From Pelagomonas calceolata (taxonomy: Eukaryota; Sar; Pelagophyceae; Pelagomonadales; Pelagomonadaceae), in the NCBI GenBank assembly GCA_918797485.1, contig CAKKNE010000002.1, positions 6,042,501 to 6,106,500 of the forward strand: DNA of 64,000 nt. The letters are read 5' to 3'. Under the pieces are notes generated by a model that saw only the letters and a list, made by a program, of their open reading frames with translations, had not been told where the DNA came from and did not search any database. Position 1 is the stretch's first letter. Every line of letters begins with the position of its first letter. Shown here piece after piece: positions 41,252-49,917 of the stretch. Both the position numbers and the translations under genes were made by a program.

Positions 41252-42856
41252 CTAGCGCGACGACGACGTCGGCCGCGACACGAGCTCGGGCCGCCGCGCC
41301 AGGAACGCCGCGAAGGTGAGGCCGGCCGCGACGACGGCCGTCGCCGACACGTCCGCGACGACCTCGAAGTCCGTCGCGTACGTCAGAGCGACGCCGGCGA
41401 GCCCGAGCTCCGCCGCGCCGGTCAGCGCCGCCTCGCACCCCTGCACGGCGTTGCGATCGGCCTCGGCGACGAGCTGCTGCTGCAGCTCGACGTACGCCAC
41501 GTCGAACGCGTACAGGAACACGCGACTCACGACGACGGCGACCATGAGCGTCTGCGGCGCGTCGACGAAGGTAGCTGCGACTGTGACCGCGACGACCTGG
41601 CCAAGGATGCTAAGCGCCGCCACGTCTCGCGTCGCCAGGCGCCGAGCCTCAGATGTGGTCGTCGTTTGCGCCCGCCGCGCATCTGTGCGGCCGTCGGCGG
41701 CCGCCGCGTAGAGGGCCACGCCGCCGGCGCCCGCGAGCGCTCCCGCCGCGCGAAAGGCCGCGAGCGACTCCGCCGGCGCGCCGCGGTCGGCCAGGGCCGC
41801 CAGGAGCACGGGCGCGTGCGGCGTCAGGGCGGTGAACCAAAGCAACGCAAAGACCACGGTCGTGATCGCCGCGCCGCTCGGCTGGCCGAAGAAGGCGGCC
41901 CAGGCCGGCGCGGTCGTGATCGCCGCGCCGCTCGGCTGGCCGAAGAAGGCGGCCCAGGCCGGCGCGGCCTTCGTCGTTTCGCCCTTCGGCGCGCTGAGCG
42001 CACTGGGCGCGCGGGCGCGGAGCCGCTCGAGCGCAGCCTGGGCGGCGAGCTCGCCGGCGACGGCGGCCGCGCCGACGGTCGGCGCGCCGCTCGCGCCTAA
42101 GACGAATGCGCCGAGCGCTGGGCCAGCTAATTCCCCAAGCAGCGCCGCGTTCGAGAGCGAGACCGTTGCTTTGCGCAGCGCGTCGCCCTCGAGGAGCGTC
42201 GGCGCCCAGTCTTTGCGGGGGGCGCCCTTCGTGACGACGGCGCCGAGCGCTTCGATCGCCGAGCCGGCGAGCAGGAGCGGGAGCCACGACGTTTCGTCGG
42301 CGAGGTGTGGCAGCGCGAGGCAGCTGAGCCCGACGCCACAGGCCTGAGCGGCACGAGCGGCGCGCGCCGCGTCGACGCGCGGCGCCTTGTCGGCGAGCCG
42401 GCCCACGGACGGCGCGAAGAGCACTTTGGCGCCCGTCGTCGCGGCCATGAGCGTCGCGGCGGCCTGGGGGCCGCCGGACTCGAGCAGCGCGAGCGGGAGC
42501 GCGAACTGCCACGCGGTGGCGAACGTCGTCGAGGCGCCCGCCGACAGCGTGAGGAGGAGCGTCGTCTCGGCGTCGGCGTCTGCTTTGAGCCGGTCTCCGG
42601 CGTCGACGGCCTCGAGCCAGTACGCAGTGTCGAGCTCCGACGGCTCAGAAGTGCCCTCGACGTCTGCGAGCCATTTCTCAGTGTCTAGGAATGGTACGGC
42701 GTTCTCGCGCTTCCCGCCGACAGAACGCTGCGCGTCCTGCTTGCTCTTGAGCAGCACATGCTCTCCTCTAGAGACATAGGGTGTCGCGAGCCTACCAAGC
42801 GTTGCTGGTGGCTGTGTGAAGCCCCAGACAGCTGGCACGATGATCAAGAACCGCAT
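41252..42856 (-). CDS. Ferroportin-like (SLC40/IREG) metal exporter
   Basis: From the ATG at 42856 (MRFLIIVPAVWGF) the protein has about 534 residues; the frame is open to 43120. A leader and a soluble 80-residue stretch precede about ten hydrophobic helices. The late block VVSRVFLYAFDVAYVELQQQLVAEADRNAVQGCEAAL matches the ferroportin SRxGLWxFDL...ER...VNG motif. Ferroportins export ferrous iron or related metals; with a plastid-type leader this may be an organelle envelope form, as in plant IREG3/MAR1. An 18-residue segment with WAAFFGQPSGAAI is present twice in tandem between helices, from a perfect 54-bp DNA repeat. Confidence 0.75.
   Translation of the reverse strand: MRFLIIVPAVWGFTQPPATLGRLATPYVSRGEHVLLKSKQDAQRSVGGKRENAVPFLDTEKWLADVEGTSEPSELDTAYWLEAVDAGDRLKADADAETTLLLTLSAGASTTFATAWQFALPLALLESGGPQAAATLMAATTGAKVLFAPSVGRLADKAPRVDAARAARAAQACGVGLSCLALPHLADETSWLPLLLAGSAIEALGAVVTKGAPRKDWAPTLLEGDALRKATVSLSNAALLGELAGPALGAFVLGASGAPTVGAAAVAGELAAQAALERLRARAPSALSAPKGETTKAAPAWAAFFGQPSGAAITTAPAWAAFFGQPSGAAITTVVFALLWFTALTPHAPVLLAALADRGAPAESLAAFRAAGALAGAGGVALYAAAADGRTDARRAQTTTTSEARRLATRDVAALSILGQVVAVTVAATFVDAPQTLMVAVVVSRVFLYAFDVAYVELQQQLVAEADRNAVQGCEAALTGAAELGLAGVALTYATDFEVVADVSATAVVAAGLTFAAFLARRPELVSRPTSSSR
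41859..41966. repeat. Perfect 54-bp tandem duplication in coding DNA
   Basis: 41859-41912 equals 41913-41966. It adds 18 residues in frame to the ferroportin-like protein. Identity implies a very recent event, a length polymorphism or an assembly duplication. Confidence 0.92.
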
Positions 42857-43034
42857 TTTTAGGGTCTCTGCGCAGAGCTGCGACAGCTGTTGCTTTAGAC
42901 TCAGATCTGGCTCAGCTAGAGCCATACGAACGCTAGCTGTAGCGAACGCTATACCCCTCCTGGGGCTCGCCCACCATTGCTCTGAATCGCAAAAACAACG
43001 TAGCTCATGATCAAGACATGCCGAGTACAAAACG

Positions 43035-43110
43035 CGGGGGCGGGGCGGGCGTTCGGTCACGCAGCCCCGCGGCGGCCGGGTAGCTAGGCGGCCTAGCTCT
43101 AAGCAAAGCA
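43035..43110 (-). repeat. Shared 3'-flank module, copy 2
   Basis: On the minus strand it starts about 35 bp after the VPS9 stop with TGCTTTGCTTAGAGC and the palindrome GCTAGGCCGCCTAGC, then the C-rich tract and CGAACGCCCGCCCC. It matches copy 1 over about 65 bp and also lies upstream of the ferroportin-like start. Confidence 0.75.
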
Positions 43111-43143
43111 AAGCACACAAAAAAGCAACTTAACAACAACCAA

Positions 43144-44928
43144 TCACGAGGGCTCGGGCCACTCCTCGCCCCCAAGCGGTGACGCCGGCGGCGGCGCCGG
43201 CGGCGCCGGCCACGACTCCCCGCCCAGATCGAGCACGGGCTGCTCTCCGGAGTCGTCGCCGTCCGCGAGCACGTCCAGCGCGCAGCTCAGCGTCGTCAGC
43301 GCGTAGCCCTCGGCGCCCAGTAACACGTCGTCGCGCGCGAAGGCGTCGACGTACGCGAGCTCGGCGCGGAGGTGCGGGACCTTGGCCTCGGCGACGCACG
43401 CGACGGCCCGCGGCAGCAAGACGTCCGCCGTCACGAGCGGCCCCTCGTCGCTGTCGCCCAGCGCCTCCAGGCAGAAGACCAGGGCCCGCAGCTTCGCGTG
43501 CGCGTCCCGGCCCGCGCCGATCTTCGCGAGCGCCGCGGCGCCCCGCCGCACGGACCGCGCCGCGCCCTCGCCGGCGCCGCCGCGCGCCGCCAGGACCCGC
43601 TCCAGCGTCGCGTCCGCGTCCCGGTTCCGCCGCACGAGCGCCGTGAACGCGTGAATATAGGTCGCCTCCGCGACCAACGCGTCGGTGGCCGCGACGATCG
43701 GCGCGCCGTCATCGTCCGCGACGGCGAAACGCAGGGCCTCCACGTCGATGGCCGTCTCGCGCGCCCAGAACCTGGCGTCGGCGACGGCGTCGCCCCGCGC
43801 GTCCGCGCGCCGAACTTTATACAAATCATCGAGCGCCGCCCACACCTTCGCCGTCGCGGGGTCGGCTTCCAGCGCAAAGTTCGCAAAGGCCCGCGCCTGC
43901 GCGTCGAGGCCCGCGACGTCGCGCAGCGTGGCGGCGGCCCGCTCCGCGGCGCGCGCGGGCGGCCACGGCGCCTCGGCGTGCGCCGCGCGCGCGGCGGCCG
44001 CCGCCGCGGCGAACGGCTCGGCCGTCGCGCCGCCGACGGTCCGCGCCGCGCGGTTGACCGCCGCCGCGCGCGCGCCGCGGCCGCCGGCGGCCGTCGCGGC
44101 GGCGTGGATGCCGAGCGCCCCGCCGACGACGGCGCCCGTCGCCGCCGGCGACCCGAGGACGAGGCCCGCGCCCACGATCTGCGCCGCCTTGGCGCCGAGC
44201 GCCGCGCCCGCGGGGCCGGCGACGGCGCCGCCGACGACGGCGCCCGCCGCCATGCCGCCGACGGCGGCCTTGGCGACGCGGAGCCGCAGCTCACTGCCCG
44301 CGTCCGACTCCTCGCGGAAGCGCCGCGCCGCCGCCCGGAGGCGCGCGAAGGCCGCCGTGTCCGGCGTCGCCGACGGCGGCAGGGGCGTCGGCGCCGGCGC
44401 CGGCGCGGGCTCCGGCGGCAGCGCGTCGTCGGGGTCCCAGCGCGGCCGGCGCGGCGCCTCCAAGCCCGAGAGCGACAGGCGCGCCGCGGCCTCGCGCAGC
44501 CGCGCGACCGGCGCCGGCGCCGGCGCCGGCGCGGCGGCGGGCGGTTTCGTGTCCGCGGCGCGCGTTGCCGACCGCCAGAGCCGGTCCAGGGGCTGCTTCA
44601 CGGCGACGTTGAGCACGGCCGCCGGCGACGACGTCGCGTCGAGGCGGCCCGACGGCGGCTCGGCCGGCGGGATGTGCGAGCCGTCCGACGTGCACTTGAG
44701 CGACGCGTCGGTCTTGCACTTCTCCGAGAGCGCGTAGAGGCAGCGCCGGTGCGCCGCGACGCCGCAGAGCAGGCAGCGGTGGTCGCGCAGCGCGACGATG
44801 CGCTGGCCGCAGCCGTGGCAGACGGCGCCCGCGACCGTGTGCGACGGCGCGAAGCTGTGCCGGCTGATCGGGTGGCGGATCAGGGGGTCCATCAGGAGGG
44901 CCAGCGTCTCCTCGGGGGTGGGGGCCAT
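43144..44928 (-). CDS. C1-domain and VPS9-domain protein (candidate Rab5 GEF)
   Basis: I start at the ATG at 44928 (MAPTPEETLALLMDPLIRHP, 594 residues); the frame is open to 45102. Residues about 20-75 are a C1 zinc domain: HSFAPSHTVAGAVCHGCGQ, CLLCGVAAHRRCLYAL, SEKC. The middle is Ala/Pro-rich, with a Gly/Ala block at 240-290 that looks like a membrane-associating hydrophobic stretch. The C-terminal 120 residues are a VPS9 domain (LPRAVACVAEAKVPHLRAEL, AYVDAF, LLGAEGYALTTLSCALDVL), which loads GTP onto Rab5-type GTPases at endosomes. The combination suggests lipid-regulated endosomal Rab activation (inference). Confidence 0.78.
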   Translation of the reverse strand: MAPTPEETLALLMDPLIRHPISRHSFAPSHTVAGAVCHGCGQRIVALRDHRCLLCGVAAHRRCLYALSEKCKTDASLKCTSDGSHIPPAEPPSGRLDATSSPAAVLNVAVKQPLDRLWRSATRAADTKPPAAAPAPAPAPVARLREAAARLSLSGLEAPRRPRWDPDDALPPEPAPAPAPTPLPPSATPDTAAFARLRAAARRFREESDAGSELRLRVAKAAVGGMAAGAVVGGAVAGPAGAALGAKAAQIVGAGLVLGSPAATGAVVGGALGIHAAATAAGGRGARAAAVNRAARTVGGATAEPFAAAAAAARAAHAEAPWPPARAAERAAATLRDVAGLDAQARAFANFALEADPATAKVWAALDDLYKVRRADARGDAVADARFWARETAIDVEALRFAVADDDGAPIVAATDALVAEATYIHAFTALVRRNRDADATLERVLAARGGAGEGAARSVRRGAAALAKIGAGRDAHAKLRALVFCLEALGDSDEGPLVTADVLLPRAVACVAEAKVPHLRAELAYVDAFARDDVLLGAEGYALTTLSCALDVLADGDDSGEQPVLDLGGESWPAPPAPPPASPLGGEEWPEPS

Positions 44929-45391
44929 CGGTGCTCCACGCCTGCCGCGGAGGGGCTGTGGCCTGCTCTCTGGTGGCTGCTCTTGTTGCTGGCGCAGCGA
45001 TCGCAGTGATGAAAGCTTCGACGAAGCGACCCTTTGCCGATCACTTGCGCCGCGAGACCGCTTTGCCGCGCTATGCGCGAAAAAAAAGTCCGGAGATGCC
45101 AAGCTGTGTTTCGGGTTTTTCGGGTTTTGTCGAACTCCTTCAGAATGGTCTGAGATGCCGTCGTATCATTCGAATTGCCGCCTGACGCGTCCCATCCAGA
45201 CACCGGGCCTGGATTTACGCGACAGCCACCGGACGACGTGGGTGATAGCAGACATTGGTGATCAAAGGCCTCCCAGGTGGACTGCAGTACCGAGGCAGCC
45301 CCTCCGAAATCAGGCGCAGACGCTGTCGCGGAGGCAGCATTCAGCGAACCAGGACCCACATCCACCCCTGCCTGCTAGGCAGCCTGCCATC
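44929..45391. other. Intergenic between divergent VPS9 and EF-hand genes
   Basis: 463 bp. Both neighbouring frames stay open into it without recognisable protein. Contains an A-run at 45070 and a repeated TTCGGGTTTT near 45110. No gene. Confidence 0.45.
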
Positions 45392-46321
45392 ATGCAGGCG
45401 GCCGCGAAGAACCTGAGCAGCAAACCGGCGACGACAGGCTCGCGCGCGCAGCACCACATGAGCATCTTCGACCTGAACGGTGATGGGAAAGTCGACGCCG
45501 AGGACTTTCGGATAGCGGCCGAGCGCGCGCACCTGGCCGGCAAGGAGATGTCGACGTTCTGGTATAGGGCGCCCATCGCGAACCTGGTCTACGGCCTCCT
45601 GGACGGCGACCGGCCGCCGTCCCAAGAGAATCTGAAGGCCGTGCTGAACGGCTACGCCCTCGTGGACGCGTTGCTCCTGACGATCGTCATGTCCATGCCC
45701 ATGTCCATGACCTTCGAGGAGATCGAGCTCGCGCGGCTGCGGTTCGACGGCGTCGTGCGCTTCGAGTTCACGGACGAAATCGATTATGACCGGCGCTACA
45801 ACGACTGGGAGGGAGTCACGGGGAAGAGCATGGTCGTGGGCTACGCGCGCTGGACGGTGGCGGCGGCCATGTTGCTGGCGCTCTCGCTCTTCGCGGTCTT
45901 CATGGTGCTCGGGCTCTGCGACCTCGTCTTGAGCGAGGTGCACCACCTGCACCGCGTGAACCGCGCGTGGTGGCGCTGGATGCGCTACGTGCTCGTCACC
46001 ATCATCATCTTCACGATGCTCGGCAGTGTCGCATCGATTTACGCGTTCTCCTACACGATATACTTCAAGTGGCCCGATTATTATGTAGAGGCCCACGGCC
46101 GGCCGAACACGTGGAGCCCCTACGGCTTCGGGAACTGCTTCGTCTACGTGGCCATCCTGCCGCTCTTCATTGTTGTATGTTTATTATCCGCGGCCACACG
46201 ATCCGCCTTCGACGCGATGCAGGGCGACGTCGACGGGGACGGGAAGGTCGACGAGCGGGACAAGGCGCTGGCGGCGTCCGGGTACGACGACGCGACCGCA
46301 AAGGTCGCGCCGGAGAAGTAA
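45392..46321 (+). CDS. Membrane protein flanked by two EF-hands
   Basis: Start at the ATG at 45392 (MQAAAKNLSSKPATTG), 309 residues; the frame extends to 44798 but reads as noise. An EF-hand loop near residue 28 (DLNGDGKVDAEDF) precedes four hydrophobic segments (DALLLTIVMSMPMSM, AAAMLLALSLFAVFMVLGL, YVLVTIIIFTMLGSVASIYA, FVYVAILPLFIVVCLLSA). A second EF-hand-type loop (DVDGDGKVDERDK) sits at the tail. Both loops have the D-x-D-G-D-G-K-V-D pattern, so calcium binding on the same membrane face is plausible. Family unknown. Confidence 0.75.
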   Translation: MQAAAKNLSSKPATTGSRAQHHMSIFDLNGDGKVDAEDFRIAAERAHLAGKEMSTFWYRAPIANLVYGLLDGDRPPSQENLKAVLNGYALVDALLLTIVMSMPMSMTFEEIELARLRFDGVVRFEFTDEIDYDRRYNDWEGVTGKSMVVGYARWTVAAAMLLALSLFAVFMVLGLCDLVLSEVHHLHRVNRAWWRWMRYVLVTIIIFTMLGSVASIYAFSYTIYFKWPDYYVEAHGRPNTWSPYGFGNCFVYVAILPLFIVVCLLSAATRSAFDAMQGDVDGDGKVDERDKALAASGYDDATAKVAPEK

Positions 46322-46656
46322 CTATGGTGTATATTATGAGCCCGTGGCCAGCTTGACGGACGCCATCGCCTTATCCCGTCGACCGTGACTCGGACACGTA
46401 CTCGGACGGGACTCCCGAGGATCATGATCATATGTTGCTACGCGGCGGGCCCTCAAAAGCCGGCGACAGCGAGGGGGAGCAGGACTCGGCTATGTTGCTT
46501 TGCTTAGAGCTAGGCCGCCTAGCCACCAAGCCGAAGCGGTCCGCCCCTGGACCTCATACGCCGTCGCTCCGCGCGTGAGCTCGGAGGCGACAGATGCTAA
46601 ACTAGAACACGCGTGGACTTGGGTCTTCTTATACGTCTTGCTTGCGCACGCAAAAA
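46322..46656. other. Convergent intergenic region
   Basis: 335 bp between stops of the EF-hand gene (plus) and an unknown gene (minus). It contains the third 3'-flank module. No coding frame. Confidence 0.5.
46495..46591 (+). repeat. Shared 3'-flank module, copy 3
   Basis: TGCTTTGCTTAGAGC, then GCTAGGCCGCCTAGC, then CCTCATACGCCGTCGC and GAGCTCGGAGGCGAC. It matches both ends of copy 1, with the middle shortened. It lies 174 bp downstream of the EF-hand gene stop, in the same sense orientation as the other two copies to their genes. Confidence 0.7.
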
Positions 46657-47094
46657 CTAGTCGTAGCCCTTGATGTACGTGTACGGCGGGTCCTCAACGC
46701 CGAGGTAGCCCGCCCACTCGGGGAACTCGTGGCGCAGGAACTCCGTGAACTCCTCGATCTCGCCGTAGACGCGGCTCCGCTCCATGACTTCGCCCCGCGG
46801 CGAGATTTCTTTCTCCCACTCGCCCAGCGTGAAGCTGACGCACCGCGACAGCACGCCGATGTTCCGCGAATACATCCACGCGTCCGCCGCCTCGATCGCG
46901 TCGTACAGTTCCGGCGGCGTGAAGCCGCCCTCCCTATATAAGACGGGGATGTGCGGCCGCGGCCGCGGCGTCGGCATCTGGCAGCCTCTGAGATCAATCG
47001 AGATGAAGTCGCCCGTGACAAAAAGCTGGATGCGGTCCATCTTGAACTTGTCGCCCGCGCCGCCGCCGGCGCCGAAGCGCTGCGTCTTGTTCAT
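46657..47094 (-). CDS. Unknown 145-residue protein
   Basis: Starts MNKTQRFGAGGGAG, single exon. The body has a balanced, folded-looking sequence (FKMDRIQLFVTGDFISIDL, TPPELYDAIEAADAWMYSRN, EFTEFLRHEFPEWAGYLGVE) without Cys pairs, signal peptide or membrane segment. No family recognised. Its low Ala/Arg content compared with shadow frames supports real coding. Confidence 0.7.
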   Translation of the reverse strand: MNKTQRFGAGGGAGDKFKMDRIQLFVTGDFISIDLRGCQMPTPRPRPHIPVLYREGGFTPPELYDAIEAADAWMYSRNIGVLSRCVSFTLGEWEKEISPRGEVMERSRVYGEIEEFTEFLRHEFPEWAGYLGVEDPPYTYIKGYD

Positions 47095-47595
47095 GGTTTG
47101 TTATCTAGGCTCGTCTCCGGCTGCCCCGCCGCTGCCCTCGGCGCTGTTACGCAGAGCCTGTGGCGTTGCAAGCAGGTAGGGGGTCGTGTGGCGTCCCGGC
47201 GGCTTGCGACCACCCGGCGACGGCGTGCGAGCGGTGCGGAGCACTGGTGGCGGTATTGGTGTCGTTTACGGTCCTGCCTGGCCTTTTCTCGTCCTCCCCC
47301 CTGCGTCTCGCGGCGACTCCGTGCCTGCCCACTCTTCTTCGAGTGTGATTATACGTCTCTGAGGCGGCGGAGCGAGGCGTCGGCTGCGGGCGCCAATGCA
47401 CGCGTTTTTAGCTGTGGCGGCTGTCTAATCTTCCTCCGTCGTGTGCTCGCCGGCTGCTCAGCTTTGATTGAGAAGAAAGCCGCGAGGAATCAGCTCAGTC
47501 CTCCTTCTGCTGGATATCATACGTTGCTGCAAAAATTAGCTGCAAACAAGCGAGAAATACATGAAACTGGGCTGAGGCTCCCTGTTATTCAAATC
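47095..47595. other. Intergenic upstream of ChaN-like gene
   Basis: 501 bp. The ChaN frame is open through it to 46951, but the translation is Cys/Arg/Ser-rich and unconvincing. Base composition falls towards the start codon. No repeat recognised. Confidence 0.45.
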
Positions 47596-48951
47596 ATGAG
47601 GGGTCTCGCGCTGGCGCTCGTCGTCCACGGAGCTCACCCGCTGCGCCTGCCGAGCCGGCGGGCCTTCGCGCGCGCTGCCGCCGCGACCGTCGCCGCGCCG
47701 GTCGCCGCGCGCGCCCAAGCGCCGCCGCTGGAGCAGCCAGCAAAACCGCCGATCGACCCGTCGATGCTCGACGTCGCCGTGCAGCTCGGCGACCTCCGCC
47801 TCTCGCGGCCGTACGAGGTGCGGTCGCAGATGCTGGTCCCGACCTGTGTGGAAATGGCGCGTTCGTGCCGAATCGTCGCGTCGTCCTCCACGCCATCGAC
47901 GCGACGCCTGCTCGATGGCGTAGTGATGCCGGATCCTCACCGCTCGAAGAACCCGACGAACTGGTTGATTTCCACACAGGTCCCGACGCCGCCGCAGACG
48001 GTGGTTGGAAGGCTGGTGGACGCAGGAACGGTGTGGCTTGGCGAAGATCGCGACCTCACGTCGGACGCGCAGATCTCGGCGGGCATCGTGGCCGCGCTGG
48101 CGCTGGCCAAAAACGCGCAGGCGCCGTCCGAGCGGAACAAGGGCGCGCCGCTGGCCGTCGGTCTGGAGGCGGTGCGCGCCGAGTACCAGCCGACCCTCGA
48201 CGACTTCGTCATGGGCAAGCTGAATCCGAAGCAGGAGGCGACGCAGGCGCTGAAGGGGCCGCTCGACTGGGACCGGCACTGGCCCTACCCCATCGAGCGC
48301 TACGCGCCCGTCTTCGAGGTCTGCCGGGCGCTCGGTCTGCCGTTGGTGGCGCTCGGGACGAATGCGAAGGACCTGAAGACGGTCGAGGCGTCGGGCCTCG
48401 CGGGCTTGGACGACAAGGCCTGGGCGCGCCTGTCGCTGCCGGAAGGTCCCGACGCGCTCGCGGACCGCGTGAAAATCGGGACGACCTACGCGTCCTACGC
48501 GCGCGAGGTGCTCCAGCCCGACTACGAGCGCTTCGTCTCCACGACCGCGGCGCCCTTCTTCGAGGCCGGCGACGCCGGCCCCAACGCGCGGCAGAATTTT
48601 TTTTGTGCGCGCCTCGTCACCGACGCGTCGATGGCGGCGCGCGCGGCGGCCTGGGTCGACGAGTCGCCGCGGCGCGACGCGACGATCGTCGCGCTCGTCG
48701 GCGCGGAGCGCGTCGCGTACGAGGGCGGGGCGGCGTCGCTCTGCGCCGCGCGCACGGGCCGCAGCGCGACGCGGCTCCTCATGAACCCGCCGTCGGCGAC
48801 GCTCGAGCGCGCGGTCGGCGCCGAGGGGCCGCCGTCGTACGTGCCCGTCGCGACGACGAGCTCGCTGCGGGGCATGCTGCCCGCGGCGCCGCCGCGGCCG
48901 CTGGCGGACTACGTCTGGTTCAGCGCGTACCGCGGCGAGAACTTCATCTGA
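47596..48951 (+). CDS. ChaN/DUF399-like protein, thylakoid-lumen leader
   Basis: Exons 47596-47835 and 47980-48951, phase 0, 403 residues. The first 45 residues hold a hydrophobic start and SRRAFARAAAATVAAPVAARAQA, a twin-arginine export signal with an ARA-type cleavage site, as used for thylakoid lumen import. The body fits the haem-binding ChaN family: GTVWLGEDRDLTSD, VGLEAVRAEYQPTLDDFVMG, GLPLVALGTNAKDL, then GLAGLDD. ChaN-like proteins bind haem or act in iron handling; the exact role is unknown. The 144-bp introner intron has no stop and keeps frame, so a retained form would carry 48 extra residues. Confidence 0.8.
   Translation: MRGLALALVVHGAHPLRLPSRRAFARAAAATVAAPVAARAQAPPLEQPAKPPIDPSMLDVAVQLGDLRLSRPYEVRSQMLVPTCVEMARSCRIVASSSTPSTRRLLDGVVMPDPHRSKNPTNWLISTQVPTPPQTVVGRLVDAGTVWLGEDRDLTSDAQISAGIVAALALAKNAQAPSERNKGAPLAVGLEAVRAEYQPTLDDFVMGKLNPKQEATQALKGPLDWDRHWPYPIERYAPVFEVCRALGLPLVALGTNAKDLKTVEASGLAGLDDKAWARLSLPEGPDALADRVKIGTTYASYAREVLQPDYERFVSTTAAPFFEAGDAGPNARQNFFCARLVTDASMAARAAAWVDESPRRDATIVALVGAERVAYEGGAASLCAARTGRSATRLLMNPPSATLERAVGAEGPPSYVPVATTSSLRGMLPAAPPRPLADYVWFSAYRGENFI
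47844..47979 (-). mobile_element. Introner element in ChaN-like gene
   Basis: A perfect 8-bp duplication GTCCCGAC at 47836 and 47980. The interior is shortened to 136 bp. It is inserted antisense to the gene, as in the UNC93 gene, and these two are the only copies that leave the reading frame open. Confidence 0.92.
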
Positions 48952-49440
48952 CGACGAATATACCGGATATACGCACCCCCCTCCGCCCCGAAGTCGACCG
49001 CTGATGTAATCCCTTGCTTTGTTCCTTACTAGTTTTTAAGGGTACGGGCAGCCCCCAAAATTGGCCCGGACGTACCTCAGCCACACATCTTCGGGCTCCC
49101 ACCCTTAGTTTCCCCGCAGCATACCGTACGCGCGCGCAGGAGGGTGGTCTCAAAACATGTTGTCCGGAGAGGGAGTCTGGTGCACTCTAAAGACAGACGA
49201 CTCAAGACGAAAGACCGGTTGAGTGGAGTCCCTAGTCCTTGTAATGCGTTATTAGCTAGTTATAACCCACTAGATTTTGATGTTTTGTTTTTTTTGGCAA
49301 AGTTGCCGTAGTGTGACGCGACGTCACTCGAGCGATCAGGCGTTGCCTCGTTTATTTATTTACGCGACGGACACGCGTCACCCTGGCATCGCCGACGCCG
49401 GCGACAGTAAAAGTGGCAAAATAATATTGTTTGCACCTAG
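48952..49440. other. Intergenic, AT-richer, no gene
   Basis: 489 bp after the ChaN-like stop. It has T-runs (49288) and TTTATTTATTT (49353). I searched it for upstream exons of the SLC4 fragment that follows and saw none. Confidence 0.5.
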
Positions 49441-49827
49441 CTCTGGGAGCGCGTGTGTTTGCTGGTGTCGGAGCCGCGGCTGCGGAGATCGGATAGAGCG
49501 TGGTACTCGTTGGAGTTCCCCGTCATCGCGCGCTTCACGCGGTTGCAGTTCGCGCTGGCTGTGGTGATTTTCTTCGTCACCGAGGTCCCGGTCATAGGCA
49601 TGACCTTCCCGCTCTTCATCGCCGCGCTGGTGTTCGTGCGCACGAAGTACCTGCCGAAGAAGTACGACGCGCGCACGCTCGAGTTGATCGACCCCTTGAT
49701 CGACCTGGCGCCGATCGACAAGACGCCGTCGACCGCGGACCTGCTCGAGGAAGGCTCGCCGCCGTCGAGCCCCGCGCCCCAGGTGGTGTCGAGTCCCGTC
49801 GTCCGGAACCGAGGCGGGTCCGCGTGA
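49441..49827 (+). pseudogene. C-terminal fragment of an SLC4-type anion transporter
   Basis: The frame begins LWERVCLLVSEPRLRRSDRA, directly after CACCTAG, and continues YSLEFPVIARFTRLQFALAV, VIFFVTEVPVIGMTFPLFIA, LVFVRTKYLPKKY...LELIDPLID. This is the last two helices and tail of bicarbonate/borate transporters (compare the FPVLI...VR..LLP...LD end of BOR1). All earlier helices are missing from the upstream 490 bp, and the previous gene intervenes. It is therefore a truncated duplicate or an orphan last exon; TAG could be a leftover acceptor site. The surviving frame is intact for 128 codons, so the loss looks recent. Confidence 0.65.
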
Positions 49828-49896
49828 GAGACCGCGACGCGTGTGTATATTATGCTTCTCGATTTCTCCCTTGTCGTCTCCCGTTCCTAGGGATAC

Positions 49897-49917
49897 CTAG
49901 TGTCTTACACCGCTAGC
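49897..49917 (+). repeat. GCTAG palindromic repeat
   Basis: CTAGTGTCTTAC followed by ACCGCTAGC, 201 bp upstream of the PUS3 start. Confidence 0.8.

Noticed and set aside
44798-45391. 198-codon extension of the EF-hand membrane protein
   Set aside because: It overlaps the start of the minus-strand VPS9 gene and reads as noise; the first convincing ATG is at 45392.
46951-47595. N-terminal extension of the ChaN-like gene
   Set aside because: Opposite strand to a better-supported gene, Cys/Arg-rich, and it would bury the twin-arginine leader.
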